This document shows positions 12,705 through 12,757 of a DNA stretch of 12,757 nucleotides, piece after piece. Every line of letters starts with the position of its first letter. The first letter of the stretch is position 1. A model generated the notes under the pieces. The model was not told where the DNA came from. It saw only the letters and a list, made by a program, of their open reading frames with translations, and did no database searches. Position numbers and translations under genes: made by a program. Origin of the DNA: an uncultured Clostridia bacterium (GTDB taxonomy: Bacteria > Bacillota > Clostridia > Oscillospirales > Ruminococcaceae); assembly GCA_946563605.1 (NCBI GenBank), contig CAMNVW010000021.1, positions 1 to 12,757 of the forward strand. Reading direction: 5' to 3'.

Positions 12705-12757
12705 AAAAGTTTTACTCAATTTTTTTCAAAAAATTGCGAGGTGCAGGAGCAGAGCTC
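12705..12757 (-). repeat. Right copy of 53-base terminal inverted repeat
   Basis: This is the reverse complement of 3-55 with one mismatch (within GAGC-TCT-GCTC at the very end). The AT-rich palindrome with CAATTTTTT and AAAAAATTG arms is identical. It ends the window, so the full length of the repeat is unknown. Confidence 0.85.

Noticed and set aside
1..12757. A composite transposon bounded by the terminal repeats
   Set aside because: No transposase, integrase or target-site duplication is visible, and the contents are core metabolic genes; kept only as a repeat observation.

Overview
The window looks like a chromosomal contig from a Gram-positive, anaerobic Clostridia member, most likely an Oscillospiraceae/Ruminococcaceae-type gut bacterium. 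The reasons are strong AGGAGG-type ribosome binding sites at nearly every gene, sigma-A-like promoters, a lipoprotein signal peptide, a DegV protein, an EFR1-type flavodoxin/ferredoxin fusion and a DUF4177-like small protein. The genus is inference. Twelve protein genes are well supported, plus one small conserved-looking gene. I see no rRNA, tRNA, CRISPR array, transposase or phage gene.

Layout. (1) 1-655: a terminal repeat, a near-consensus promoter and a GNAT acetyltransferase closed by a strong terminator. (2) 700-3369: a leader with three tandem palindromes, then an orphan oligopeptide-binding lipoprotein and an EFR1-type iron-sulfur flavoprotein on the + strand. (3) 3370-3668: a palindrome-rich non-coding stretch ending in a bidirectional terminator between convergent genes. 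(4) 3669-7713, all on the - strand and transcribed from right to left: deoD, deoB, a 120-base gap with palindromes, cdd, a DUF4177-like gene, rsmA, and a YjaB-like GNAT that has a hairpin and possibly its own promoter in front of it. (5) 7714-9420: a divergent regulatory region, then a DegV protein and a dCMP-deaminase-family gene ending in a UUCG terminator. (6) 9441-10958: one transcription unit with a secreted thioredoxin-fold protein that carries a large extra C-terminal domain. (7) 11053-12482: a MATE exporter with its own promoter. (8) 12483-12757: non-coding, with spaced compact palindromes and the second terminal repeat.

How the genes work together. DeoD, DeoB and Cdd form a coherent nucleoside salvage and catabolism set: cytidine deamination, purine nucleoside phosphorolysis, and conversion of (deoxy)ribose-1-phosphate to the 5-phosphate. 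The dCMP deaminase on the divergent side adds deoxynucleotide interconversion. RsmA and the DUF4177-like gene ride in the same run. The rest are single housekeeping or transport units.

Most of the window is ordinary core genome. The signals least explained by the genes are non-coding: a 53-base inverted repeat at the two extreme ends (52 of 53 identical), TTTCCC/GGGAA palindrome clusters at two separate loci, and paired perfect hairpins at 3429-3474. The main coding oddity is the thioredoxin plus helical-domain fusion. I do not see a convincing new multi-gene system.
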